Part shown: positions 1-6,979 of the stretch, one piece after another | Position numbering within the stretch: position 1 is the stretch's first letter | Layout of the letters: every line of letters starts with the position of its first letter | From: JAJXWB01 sp046349215 | GTDB lineage: Bacteria > Pseudomonadota > Alphaproteobacteria > Rhizobiales > Beijerinckiaceae | Assembly: GCA_046349215.1 (NCBI GenBank) | Contig: JAXMCV010000002.1 | Location: forward strand, 620,001 to 684,000 | Direction of reading: 5' to 3' | DNA: 64,000 nt | The notes under the pieces: generated by a model | Told to the model about the DNA's origin: nothing | The model's database searches: none | What the model saw: the letters and a program-made list of their open reading frames with translations, nothing else | Translations under genes and position numbers: made by a program

Positions 1-547
1 CATCGAGATCGACGACCGGCTGGTGGTCGACGTCCTCGTCCATCTCGATGCAATCGCCGGCGACGTAATGGCCGAACCGGTCGGAGAAGCCGCCGGCCAT
101 GACCTGCGTATATTCCGTGCCGGTATGGCCATGCTCGGGCACCCGCTGGCCGGCGGCGACCTTCAGCATGATGACGTTGGCGTCCGGCGCTTCCGGCAGG
201 GCGAGACGGCGCCAGCGCAGGCCGGGATGCACGAAACGCCATGGCCCGAGCGGATAATGACGCAACGGGCTCGGCATGTCGGGCGCGAGCACCGGCGGCG
301 CGACGATCCGGGGTGCCGGCTGGTCGAGGCGCTCGAGCGTGCGGGCGAACGCGTTCGTGGAGAGCGCAGCAGGCTCCAGATCCTGCAGAAGCGCGCCGCC
401 GGCGGCCTCGAAAGAGCGGATGCGGCCGCGGCAATGCGGGCAGCCGTTGACGTGAACCGCAACGACCAGGCGCGGGCCGGCGTCCAGCGTTCCCGCGGAA
501 TAACGCGCCAGCGACTCGTCAGTGGGATGATGCGACGGGGTCTTCAC
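1..547 (-). CDS. chrR: ChrR-family zinc anti-sigma factor (C-terminus cut by window edge)
   Basis: Zinc anti-sigma factor that holds the neighbouring ECF sigma factor inactive until singlet oxygen or organic peroxide stress. The GTG start (545-547) overlaps the sigma-factor stop by 4 bases (GTGA), so the two are translationally coupled. The visible 182 codons show both ChrR modules. The N-terminal zinc anti-sigma fold has HVNGCPHCR (about residues 32-40). The C-terminal cupin has EHGHTGTEYTQ with His139, His141, Glu145 and a later His175. These match in spacing the four zinc ligands known in Rhodobacter ChrR (His141, His143, Glu147, His177). The C-terminal end lies outside the window. Family assignment is firm; the stress that triggers it is inferred from the family. 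Confidence 0.93.
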   Translation of the reverse strand, partial: MKTPSHHPTDESLARYSAGTLDAGPRLVVAVHVNGCPHCRGRIRSFEAAGGALLQDLEPAALSTNAFARTLERLDQPAPRIVAPPVLAPDMPSPLRHYPLGPWRFVHPGLRWRRLALPEAPDANVIMLKVAAGQRVPEHGHTGTEYTQVMAGGFSDRFGHYVAGDCIEMDEDVDHQPVVDLD

Positions 548-1104
548 TGTTCCTGCTCCAGGATCGCGCGGATGCGGGCCATGGCCAGACGCGCGCGGGA
601 CTTCACGGTTCCAAGCGGGATGTTGAGTTCGCGCGCGATCTGCGCGTGCGGCTTTTCGGAAAAAAACGACAGTTTCAGCACTGCCGCCTGCGCCGGCGAC
701 AGGCTCTGCAGGGCGCGCCGGACGCTGGCGTCCCGTTCGATGGCGAGGGTCTCGTCCTCGGCGGAATTTTCCAGTTCCACCGGCTCGTATCCGAGGGCGG
801 CGTTTCCGTCCTGCGCGCGCCTGTCCTTGCGGGCCCGGTCGATGCGCAGGTTGCGGGCGATGGTGAAAATCCAGGTGCTGACGCCGGCCTGCGCCGGATC
901 GTAGAGCGCCGCCTTACGCCAGACGGCGACCATCGTCTCCTGTGCGATGTCCTCGGCCTCGGAGGGGCTGAGGCCGCCGCGCTGCATGAACGACGCCACG
1001 CGCGGGGCAAAGAAACGAAACAATTCGCCGAAGGCCGCGCGATCCTGGTCGGACGCGACGGCGGCGAGCCAGCGCTTCATCTGGTCTGCGGAAGGAGCGG
1101 ACAT
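544..1104 (-). CDS. rpoE: ECF RNA polymerase sigma factor, RpoE/ECF11 type
   Basis: 186-residue group-IV sigma factor partnered with the downstream ChrR-type anti-sigma factor. Region 2 is about residues 22-92 (FGELFRFFAPRVASFM, then EDIAQETMVAVWRKA and WIFTIARNLRIDRAR). Region 4 is about 128-182, with the helix-turn-helix HAQIARELNIPLGTVKSR. The ATG at 1104 was chosen because AGGA lies about 8 bases upstream and this gives the usual family length; the open frame continues upstream without gene-like sequence. It should drive its own operon and the divergent FAD-oxidoreductase/DUF1365 operon through the two mirror-image promoters at 1176-1238. In Rhodobacter this sigma controls the response to singlet oxygen; the same role here is inferred. 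Confidence 0.95.
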   Translation of the reverse strand: MSAPSADQMKRWLAAVASDQDRAAFGELFRFFAPRVASFMQRGGLSPSEAEDIAQETMVAVWRKAALYDPAQAGVSTWIFTIARNLRIDRARKDRRAQDGNAALGYEPVELENSAEDETLAIERDASVRRALQSLSPAQAAVLKLSFFSEKPHAQIARELNIPLGTVKSRARLAMARIRAILEQEQ

Positions 1105-1175
1105 CACGTCAGTCCTATTCCGCAAAGGCATTGGCTGCACAAGGGCAAGCGACACGTCCGCACTCCGGTTCGCCG

Positions 1176-1205
1176 CTTCTACGGCGCCGGTCGGGGGATG
1201 GATCA
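1176..1205 (-). promoter_or_regulatory. ECF (RpoE/ECF11) promoter for the rpoE-chrR operon
   Basis: Read on the minus strand, TGATCC (plus-strand GGATCA at 1200-1205) is followed after 16 bases by CGTAGAAG (plus-strand CTTCTACG at 1176-1183). This agrees with the TGATCC / CGTA-type elements known for RpoE-ChrR sigma factors. It lies about 70 bases upstream of the sigma ATG, which suggests autoregulation. The same elements with the same spacing occur on the other strand. Confidence 0.8.
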
Positions 1206-1208
1206 GCC

Positions 1209-1238
1209 TGATCCAGACCGGTCGGCCGCGCGTAGAAG
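1209..1238 (+). promoter_or_regulatory. ECF (RpoE/ECF11) promoter for the FAD oxidoreductase operon
   Basis: TGATCC (1209-1214), 16 bases, then CGTAGAAG (1231-1238). The elements and spacing are identical to those of the divergent promoter; the two -35 elements face away from each other across 3 bases. The predicted transcript would start about 15 bases before the TTG start at 1261, giving a very short leader. Confidence 0.8.
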
Positions 1239-1260
1239 CCCGGAAACCGGAGACCCGCCC

Positions 1261-2619
1261 TTGACCCATCCTTCTTCCGCCCGTCCCTTGCGGGTGGCCG
1301 TCATCGGCGGCGGCATTTCCGGCCTGTCCTCCGCCTGGCTCCTGTCGCAGACCTGCGATGTCACGCTCTACGAGGCGGAGGAACGCCTCGGCGGCCATTC
1401 CGATACGTTCGACTGGGACGGCGCGCCGGTCGATTGCGGCTTCATCGTCTACAACGAGCGCACCTATCCCAACCTGACGGCGCTGTTCTCGCATCTGGGC
1501 GTGCCGACGCGGGCGAGCGAAATGTCCTTCGCCGTTTCGATCGACGGGGGCCGTCTCGAATATTCGGGCTCTGGACTGCGCGGCATGATCGCGCAGACAT
1601 CGAACGTGCTGCGGCCGCGCTACTGGACGATGCTGAAGGACATCCTGCGCTTCTTCCGGGAGGCCCGGCACGACATCGGCCGCGACGACCTCGGCACGCT
1701 GGAGGCCTACCTCGACGCGCGCAACTATTCGCGCGCCTTCCGCGACGATTATCTCTATCCGATGGCGGCCGCCATCTGGTCGACGCCGGCCATGCAGGTC
1801 GGGGATTACCCGGCCGAGAATTTCATCCGGTTCAACCTGAACCACGGCCTGCTGGAAACATTGGACCGCAACCGGCCGGTCTGGCGCACCGTCGACGGCG
1901 GCTCGCGCGTCTATGTGCGGAAAATCGCCGACGCCCTGGGCGCCAGCGCGCGGGTCGGTTGCGCCGTGCGCAGCGTGCAGCGCGTCGAGGGCGCGGTCGA
2001 CGTGACGGACGAAAGCGGCGAGACGCGCCGGTTCGACCGCGTCGTGATGGCGACGCACGCCGACCAGTCGCTGAAGATGCTGGCGCAGCCGACGCGCGAC
2101 GAACGCGAATTGCTCGGCGTTTTCCGTCCGGCGCCGAACGAGGCGGTGCTGCATACGGACGTGCGCGCCATGCCGCGCCGGCGCGCGGCGTGGTCGAGCT
2201 GGAACTACATGGCCGCGCGGTCGGAAGAAGGGCGCAGGCTGTCCGTCACCTACTGGATGAACCGGCTGCAGCACATACCGAACCGGCCGCCGGTCTTCGT
2301 GTCGCTCAATCCCGTGTGCGAGATCGACGAAGCGTGCGTGCTCCGCCGCGTGCGCTACGAACATCCGCTGTTCTCGCAAGCGACCCTCGCCGCGCAGGAA
2401 AAATTGTGGTCTCTGCAGGGCGTCGGCGGAATTTGGCATTGCGGCGCCTGGTTCGGCTACGGCTTCCACGAGGACGGATTGCAGTCGGGGCTCGCGGTCG
2501 CGGAAGACATCGGCGGCGTCGCGCGTCCGTGGAACGTCGCGGGCATGAACGATCGGCTACCGCGCGACCGGCGTCAGACGGTCGGCGCGATACCGGCGCT
2601 GACGAGCGCGGCGACATGA
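1261..2619 (+). CDS. FAD-dependent amine-oxidase-like oxidoreductase of the RpoE/ChrR regulon
   Basis: 452-residue flavoprotein. An N-terminal Rossmann dinucleotide site (VAVIGGGISGLSSAW, about residues 12-26) is followed by an acidic residue (YEAEERLGGHSDTF). An amine-oxidase-type fold continues to the C-terminal GIWHCGAWFGYGFHEDGLQSG, typical of the FAD-binding end. The TTG start at 1261 has GGAG about 9 bases upstream and follows the ECF promoter closely. The stop overlaps the DUF1365 start by 4 bases (ATGA). Homologues next to DUF1365 genes in the Rhodobacter RpoE/ChrR regulon are linked to modification of membrane fatty acids (cyclopropane or furan fatty acids). That substrate is inference here, since no fatty-acid methyltransferase is in the window. 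Confidence 0.85.
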   Translation: MTHPSSARPLRVAVIGGGISGLSSAWLLSQTCDVTLYEAEERLGGHSDTFDWDGAPVDCGFIVYNERTYPNLTALFSHLGVPTRASEMSFAVSIDGGRLEYSGSGLRGMIAQTSNVLRPRYWTMLKDILRFFREARHDIGRDDLGTLEAYLDARNYSRAFRDDYLYPMAAAIWSTPAMQVGDYPAENFIRFNLNHGLLETLDRNRPVWRTVDGGSRVYVRKIADALGASARVGCAVRSVQRVEGAVDVTDESGETRRFDRVVMATHADQSLKMLAQPTRDERELLGVFRPAPNEAVLHTDVRAMPRRRAAWSSWNYMAARSEEGRRLSVTYWMNRLQHIPNRPPVFVSLNPVCEIDEACVLRRVRYEHPLFSQATLAAQEKLWSLQGVGGIWHCGAWFGYGFHEDGLQSGLAVAEDIGGVARPWNVAGMNDRLPRDRRQTVGAIPALTSAAT

Positions 2620-3428
2620 TCGCGCCCGGCCTCTATGTCGGCGACGTCATGCACCGACGCCTGCGGCCGCGTCGACATGCCTTCCGCTATTCCTGCTTCT
2701 GGTTCGCGCTCGACCTCGACAGGTTGCAGGAGACCGCGAAACCGCTGCGGCTTTTTTCGCTCGACCGTTTCAACCTGTTCTCGTTCCGGCAGCGCGATCA
2801 CGCCGATGGCGCGGGCGGCGATCTCGCGCTCAAGATCCGCGGGCTCGTCGCACAGGCGGGCTTCGACGGGTCGGGGCCGCTGACGCTGCTGACCATGCCG
2901 AGGGTGCTCGGCTTCGTGTTCAACCCGCTCAGCGTCTATTTCTGCCATGCGGGCGACGGCGCCCCGAGCGCGATCGTCTGGGAAGTGTCCAATACCTTCG
3001 GCGAGCGCCATTCCTACGTTCTGGGCGTCGAGGACGGAGGCGACGGGATCGTTCGCCAGCGCGCCCGCAAGGAACTCCACGTCTCGCCTTTCATCGACAT
3101 GAGGGTCGAATATTCGTTCCGCGTGGTCGCGCGCGAGGCCGCGATCGCGCTGGGCATCGTCGACCACGATGCGGAGGGCGTGCTGATGACGGCGGCGCTC
3201 AACGCCCGCCATCGCGCGCTCGACGACCGCGCGCTGGCCGCGACTTTCCTGCGCATTCCCCTGGCCACGATGAAGGTCGTCGCCGCCATCCATTGGGAGG
3301 CCCTGCGGCTCTGGCTGAAGGGCGCGAAATTCCGCCGCACGCCGCCCGGTCACGATCATCCGGTGGCGGCCCATACGGCCAGCGCCACGCCCGCCGCGCC
3401 TGGCCGGACGCCGCGCCTTGTCGCCTGA
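2616..3428 (+). CDS. DUF1365 family protein
   Basis: 270-residue member of DUF1365, a family of unknown biochemical role that usually travels with the FAD oxidoreductase upstream. Family-like segments are GLYVGDVMHRRLRPRRHAF near the N-terminus, MPRVLGFVFNPLSVYFC about residues 95-111 and KELHVSPFIDM about 151-161. The ATG at 2616 overlaps the upstream stop (ATGA), so translation is probably coupled. Both genes sit behind the ECF promoter, which suggests a membrane-lipid role in singlet-oxygen or peroxide stress. No catalytic motif can be assigned by eye. Confidence 0.85.
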   Translation: MIAPGLYVGDVMHRRLRPRRHAFRYSCFWFALDLDRLQETAKPLRLFSLDRFNLFSFRQRDHADGAGGDLALKIRGLVAQAGFDGSGPLTLLTMPRVLGFVFNPLSVYFCHAGDGAPSAIVWEVSNTFGERHSYVLGVEDGGDGIVRQRARKELHVSPFIDMRVEYSFRVVAREAAIALGIVDHDAEGVLMTAALNARHRALDDRALAATFLRIPLATMKVVAAIHWEALRLWLKGAKFRRTPPGHDHPVAAHTASATPAAPGRTPRLVA

Positions 3429-3459
3429 AAGCCCGGGATTTATTGCCGCAGCCGCGAAA

Positions 3460-3476
3460 TTTAGATTGATTCTAAA
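3460..3476. promoter_or_regulatory. Irr-type iron control element (ICE) candidate
   Basis: A 17-base inverted repeat, TTTAGAT-TGA-TTCTAAA, stands out in a GC-rich region. It differs at one arm position from the TTTAGAA-N3-TTCTAAA pattern associated with the rhizobial iron regulator Irr. It lies 74 bases upstream of the rubrerythrin start. Irr normally represses iron-rich proteins when iron is scarce, which fits a diiron protein followed by an iron-sulfur protein. Confidence 0.7.
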
Positions 3477-3549
3477 GTGTGACGCACTAGGATGCCGCCC
3501 GCGGCCGAGCTCGCGTTGACGACCGGCCAAGGCTTAACAGGAGGCGCAG

Positions 3550-3966
3550 TTGCAACTCAAGGGTTCCAAGACCGAACAGCATCTCAAGGACGCCTTCGCC
3601 GGCGAGTCCCAGGCGAACCGCCGCTACCTCTATTTCGCCAACAAGGCGGACGTGGAAGGTTATCCGGACGTCGCCGCGCTGTTCCGTTCGACGGCCGAAG
3701 GCGAGACCGGCCATGCGCACGGCCATCTCGAATATCTCGAAGCCTCCGGCGACCCCGCCACCGGCCTGCCGATCGGCGAGACGAAGCTGAACCTGGCGGC
3801 GGCCGTGGCCGGCGAGACGCACGAATACACCGACATGTATCCGGGCATGGCCAAGGATGCGCGCAGCGAAGGCTTCGACGAGATCGCCGACTGGTTCGAG
3901 ACGCTTGCCAAGGCCGAGCGCTCGCACGCCAACCGTTACCAGAAGGCGCTGAACGAGCTCGGCTGA
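3550..3966 (+). CDS. rubrerythrin (diiron domain only)
   Basis: 138-residue diiron four-helix protein that reduces hydrogen peroxide in the cytoplasm. The two EX2H-like half-sites are visible: ESQANRRYLYF and GETGHAHGH in the first helix pair, and the EYTDMYPGMAKDA and KAERSHANRY segments in the second. The C-terminal rubredoxin domain of classical rubrerythrin is absent, so electrons must come from a separate partner. The TTG start at 3550 is preceded by AGGAGG at a good distance. It is the first gene of a probable operon with the Fe-S protein and DUF3501 gene downstream, and lies behind an Irr-like box. Confidence 0.92.
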   Translation: MQLKGSKTEQHLKDAFAGESQANRRYLYFANKADVEGYPDVAALFRSTAEGETGHAHGHLEYLEASGDPATGLPIGETKLNLAAAVAGETHEYTDMYPGMAKDARSEGFDEIADWFETLAKAERSHANRYQKALNELG

Positions 3967-3996
3967 GCCGTTTCCGAACCGCCGCAAATCATCCGG

Positions 3997-4018
3997 CCCG
4001 CGCGTTTCGACGCGCGGG
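3997..4018 (+). terminator. GC hairpin between rubrerythrin and the Fe-S gene (attenuator-like)
   Basis: An 8-bp perfect stem (CCCGCGCG / CGCGCGGG) with a 6-base loop is followed by a weak T-rich run (TCGTTTC). It sits in the 73-base gap between two genes that otherwise look like one operon. It could partly terminate transcription or protect the rubrerythrin message so that rubrerythrin is made in excess. Confidence 0.45.
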
Positions 4019-4039
4019 TCGTTTCAAGAGGAATACACG

Positions 4040-5365
4040 TTGGCCGGTCCCCGCGAAGGCAATCTCGAGGCGCCGACGCGCCATCCGCTCGGTTGGGAAT
4101 CTCCGCAGTTCTGGGACGAGCACGCGCTGTTCGAGGAACTGGAGCGCGTCTTCGATATCTGCCACGGCTGCAGACGTTGCGTCAGCCTGTGCCAATCCTT
4201 CCCCACGCTGTTCGATCTTGTCGACGAATCCGAGAGCATGGAAGTCGATGGCGTCGCCAAGGCCGACTACTGGAAGGTCGTCGACCAGTGCTATCTCTGC
4301 GACCTCTGCTACATGACGAAGTGCCCCTACGTGCCGCCGCACGAGTGGAACCTCGACTTTCCGCATCTCATGCTGCGCGCCAAGGCCTTTCGTCACAAGG
4401 AGGGCGAGACGAAGCTGCGCGACAAGGCATTGACCTCGACCGATCTGATGGGCGCGCTCGCCAATCCCGTGACGGCGCCGATCGTCAACGCCGCCAACCG
4501 CAACGCGACGCTGCGGCGCGCCCTGCAGAACGGCGCCGGCATCGCGGCCGACGCCTGGCTGCCGGAATTCACGACGAAAAAGCTGCGCAAGCGCCTGTCC
4601 GTCCTTCCCGCCGACACAAAGGGAACGCCGGCGGGACGCACGACGGGCAAGGTCGCGCTGTTCGCCACCTGCTTCATGAACGCCAACGAGCCGCAGCCCG
4701 GCGAGGACATGGTCGCCGTGTTCGAACACAATGGCATTCCGGTCACGATCGCGACGCAGGAGCATTGCTGCGGCATGCCGAAACTCGAACTCGGCGATCT
4801 CGAAGCCGTGCGCCGCGCCAAGGAGGCCAACATTCCCGTGCTGGCGAAACTGGTCGACCAGGGCTGGGATCTCACCGCGCTCGTGCCCTCCTGCGTGCTG
4901 ATGTTCAAGCAGGAAATACCGCTGATGTTTCCTGACGATCCAGACGTGCAGAAAGTGCGTGCGGCCTTTTTCGATCCGTTCGAATATCTGATGATCCGGC
5001 ACAAGGAAGGCCTGCTGAAGACGGATTTCAAGCAGGGCCTGGGCAAGGTCGTCTATCACGCGGCCTGTCACCAGCGCGTGCAGAACATCGGCCCCAAGAC
5101 GCGCGACGCGCTGGCGCTCATCCCCGACACGAGCATCGAGGTGATCGAGCGTTGCTCGGGGCACGACGGCACCTATGCCGTGAAGGAAGAATTCCACGCG
5201 TTCGCGATGAAGATCGTCAAGCCCGTCGTAGCGCGCGTGAACCAGGCGGCGCCCGACCATTACGGATCGGATTGCGCGATGGCGGGACATCACATCGCGA
5301 AAGCGCGCGGGATCGGGGCCGCCGAACACCCGATCACGCTGATGCGCAAGGCCTACGGAGTCTGA
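4040..5365 (+). CDS. heterodisulfide-reductase-like 4Fe-4S / CCG-domain protein
   Basis: 441-residue soluble iron-sulfur protein. The N-terminal part carries two ferredoxin-type clusters: CHGCRRCVSLCQSFP (about residues 41-55) and CYLCDLCYMTKCP (about 84-96). The C-terminal part has two cysteine-rich CCG-type segments, EHCCGMPKLE near residue 240 and HAACHQRVQ...CSGHDG near 340-375, as in GlpC and HdrD/HdrB subunits that bind a non-cubane cluster. The TTG start at 4040 follows AAGAGGAA. The stop is one base from the DUF3501 start. It could be the electron carrier for the rubrerythrin or act on a thiol/disulfide substrate; neither is proven by the sequence. Confidence 0.82.
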   Translation: MAGPREGNLEAPTRHPLGWESPQFWDEHALFEELERVFDICHGCRRCVSLCQSFPTLFDLVDESESMEVDGVAKADYWKVVDQCYLCDLCYMTKCPYVPPHEWNLDFPHLMLRAKAFRHKEGETKLRDKALTSTDLMGALANPVTAPIVNAANRNATLRRALQNGAGIAADAWLPEFTTKKLRKRLSVLPADTKGTPAGRTTGKVALFATCFMNANEPQPGEDMVAVFEHNGIPVTIATQEHCCGMPKLELGDLEAVRRAKEANIPVLAKLVDQGWDLTALVPSCVLMFKQEIPLMFPDDPDVQKVRAAFFDPFEYLMIRHKEGLLKTDFKQGLGKVVYHAACHQRVQNIGPKTRDALALIPDTSIEVIERCSGHDGTYAVKEEFHAFAMKIVKPVVARVNQAAPDHYGSDCAMAGHHIAKARGIGAAEHPITLMRKAYGV

Positions 5366-5366
5366 G

Positions 5367-5942
5367 ATGCTGACCCACGAGAACCTCTACAGCCTCGAGC
5401 AGTACGCGCGCCTTCGCAACGACTTTCGCGCGAAAGTCATGGCGCACAAGAAAGTGCGGCTCGTGCAGCTCGGCAATCATGCCTCGCTGCACTTCGAGGA
5501 CGCGCTCACCATGCAATACCAGGTGCAGGAAATGCTGCGGCTGGAACGCATCTTCGAGCCGGAGCTGATCCAGGAAGAACTGGACGTCTACAATCCGCTC
5601 ATTCCCGATGGCCGCAACTGGAAGGCGACCTTCATGGTCGAATACCCGGACGTCGAGGAGCGCCGCGTGGCGCTGGCGAAACTCGTCGGCATCGAGAGGG
5701 CGGTCTACGTGCAGGTCGCCGATTTCGCGCGCGTGACGCCGATCGCCAACGAGGACCTGCAGCGGGAAACCGAGGGCAAGACCTCGGCCGTGCATTTCCT
5801 GCGTTTCGAACTGACGGCGGATATGGCGGCGGCGGCCAAGGCGGGAGCGGCGATCCGCGCCGGCATCGACCACCCGAACTACAAGGCCGAACTGACGCTG
5901 ACGCCGCAGGTGCGCGAGTCGCTCGTCGCCGACCTCGCCTGA
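5367..5942 (+). CDS. DUF3501 family protein
   Basis: 191-residue protein recognised as DUF3501, a family of unknown function found beside rubrerythrin and the same Fe-S protein in other proteobacteria. Typical features are the N-terminal LENLYSLEQYARLRNDFRA-like opening, a conserved central FEDALTMQYQVQEMLRLE (about residues 46-63) and a C-terminal RFELTADM segment followed by GIDHPNY. It has no signal peptide or membrane segment and no cysteines, so it is unlikely to bind a metal cluster itself. It starts one base after the upstream stop and is surely co-translated. It ends 8 bases from the convergent regulator gene. Confidence 0.85.
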   Translation: MLTHENLYSLEQYARLRNDFRAKVMAHKKVRLVQLGNHASLHFEDALTMQYQVQEMLRLERIFEPELIQEELDVYNPLIPDGRNWKATFMVEYPDVEERRVALAKLVGIERAVYVQVADFARVTPIANEDLQRETEGKTSAVHFLRFELTADMAAAAKAGAAIRAGIDHPNYKAELTLTPQVRESLVADLA

Positions 5943-5950
5943 CCCGCGCC

Positions 5951-6301
5951 TCAGCGGCGCCGCGGCGCGGCGTCGGCGGCGCAGAAGGCCGAATAGAGCG
6001 CTTCGAGGACGATGCGCACCTTCTCGCTGGCCAGCGAATAATAGATCGTCTTGCCGTCGCGGCGGGTCTCGACGAGGCCCTCCAGCCGCAGGCGGGCGAG
6101 TTGCTGCGAGACGGTCGACTGGCGTTCGCCGAGGATCGTTTCCAGTTCGCCGACGGAGCGTTCGCCCTCCGAGAGGATGCAGAGCAGGATCAGTCGCGAT
6201 TCGTGCGACAGCGCCTTCAGGAATTCGCTCGCCGCGCGCGCGTTCTCGACCATGAGGTCGAGGTCGTCCTGCTTCGGCTTCTTCAGTGCGGCGGTCGCCA
6301 T
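5951..6301 (-). CDS. sqrR: ArsR-family persulfide sensor, SqrR/BigR type
   Basis: 116-residue winged-helix repressor. The DNA-binding helix is VGELETILGERQSTVSQQLA (about residues 50-69) and the wing is RRDGKTIYYSL. The usual ArsR metal-binding ELCVCDL motif is absent. Instead there are exactly two cysteines, Cys41 (RLILLCILSEGER) and Cys107 (LYSAFCAAD). They are at the positions known in SqrR and BigR to form an intramolecular polysulfide bridge that releases DNA. RBS AGGA precedes the ATG. It is convergent with the rubrerythrin/DUF3501 operon, and a candidate operator lies 44 bases upstream. Assignment as a sulfide/persulfide sensor rests on the cysteine positions; the targets are unknown. 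Confidence 0.85.
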   Translation of the reverse strand: MATAALKKPKQDDLDLMVENARAASEFLKALSHESRLILLCILSEGERSVGELETILGERQSTVSQQLARLRLEGLVETRRDGKTIYYSLASEKVRIVLEALYSAFCAADAAPRRR

Positions 6302-6344
6302 GGTTTCCTCGCGCAGTCCCGCTGACGCCCCAGGGGACAAACCA

Positions 6345-6366
6345 ACATATTCGGCAATGGTAATGT
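6345..6366. promoter_or_regulatory. candidate operator of the SqrR-like repressor
   Basis: An AT-rich imperfect palindrome with arms ACATATTC and GGTAATGT around a 6-base centre (5 of 8 arm positions pair), in an otherwise GC-rich upstream region of the regulator. ArsR-family repressors usually bind such sites and regulate themselves. Confidence 0.45.
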
Positions 6367-6375
6367 AAGGCAAGC

Positions 6376-6882
6376 TCACCGCGCTCCGGCCGGCGGCTGG
6401 TCCGGCGTCTCCTCGTCCGCCGCCCGCTCGCGCGCCAGCATGGCGGAGGCCGCGTCGATCAACCCGTCGATGGTTCCGAAAAGGGCGGCCCGGCTGGCGG
6501 TGGGGACGCCGGCGAGCAGCGTTTCGTTGGCTTCCCGCGCCGAGCGCATCATAGCGACGTGAACGCGCCTGCCGGCGGGCGAGAGCGAAATGCGCTGTTC
6601 CCGCCTGTCGGCGGGATTGGCCTTTCGGGCCACCAGTCCGCGCCCGACGAGGCCGGTGACGGTGCGGCTGAGCCGCGTCTTGTCCAGCGCCAGGCCGGCC
6701 GCCAGTTCGTTGAGCGAGACCGGCGCGCGCGCGCCCAGTTCGCCGATGACCGCCCATTCGGCGACCGAAATGTCGAGGAGCCGCCTGTAGCGCAGCCCTG
6801 CCGAACGCCGCAGCAGATTGGAGAGGATGAGGATGCGGCGCGAAAGCAGCGCATCGTGATCCGGCGCATGCGATTTCGACAC
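6376..6882 (-). CDS. MarR-family transcriptional regulator
   Basis: 168-residue winged-helix regulator. It shows the MarR core SVAEWAVIGELG, SLNELAAGLALDKTRLSRTVTGLVGRG (recognition helix about residues 56-82) and the wing NPADRREQRISLSPAGR. It is divergent from a Rieske oxygenase and solute-binding protein. A perfect inverted repeat at 6898-6916, in the gap between them, is its probable operator. MarR proteins in this setting usually sense an aromatic acid or its CoA ester and derepress the adjacent catabolic genes. The last 15 residues are a low-complexity tail. The stop lies just upstream of the SqrR-like operator. Confidence 0.88.
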   Translation of the reverse strand: MSKSHAPDHDALLSRRILILSNLLRRSAGLRYRRLLDISVAEWAVIGELGARAPVSLNELAAGLALDKTRLSRTVTGLVGRGLVARKANPADRREQRISLSPAGRRVHVAMMRSAREANETLLAGVPTASRAALFGTIDGLIDAASAMLARERAADEETPDQPPAGAR

Positions 6883-6897
6883 GGGCGCTCGCGTAGA

Positions 6898-6916
6898 TAG
6901 TTGACGACGGCAACTA
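6898..6916. promoter_or_regulatory. MarR operator candidate
   Basis: Perfect inverted repeat TAGTTG-N7-CAACTA placed 16 bases upstream of the marR start and 64 bases upstream of the Rieske gene, so it could control both. The shape and half-site spacing are usual for MarR dimers. Confidence 0.65.
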
Positions 6917-6979
6917 ATATCCTACACTTTCTTTCAATCAGCAAAGCAGCCCGCAAAGGGCGCCGGCCCGGAGGAAGCC

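Noticed and set aside
544..2469. 641-codon open frame on the minus strand extending upstream of the ECF sigma factor
   Set aside because: Only the last 186 codons read as protein; the rest is antisense to the FAD gene and arises from high GC. The AGGA-preceded ATG at 1104 gives the normal length.
1434..3428. Plus-strand frame joining an Arg-rich protein to DUF1365
   Set aside because: The first part is the wrong frame of the FAD gene. DUF1365 has its own ATG at 2616 with the usual ATGA overlap.
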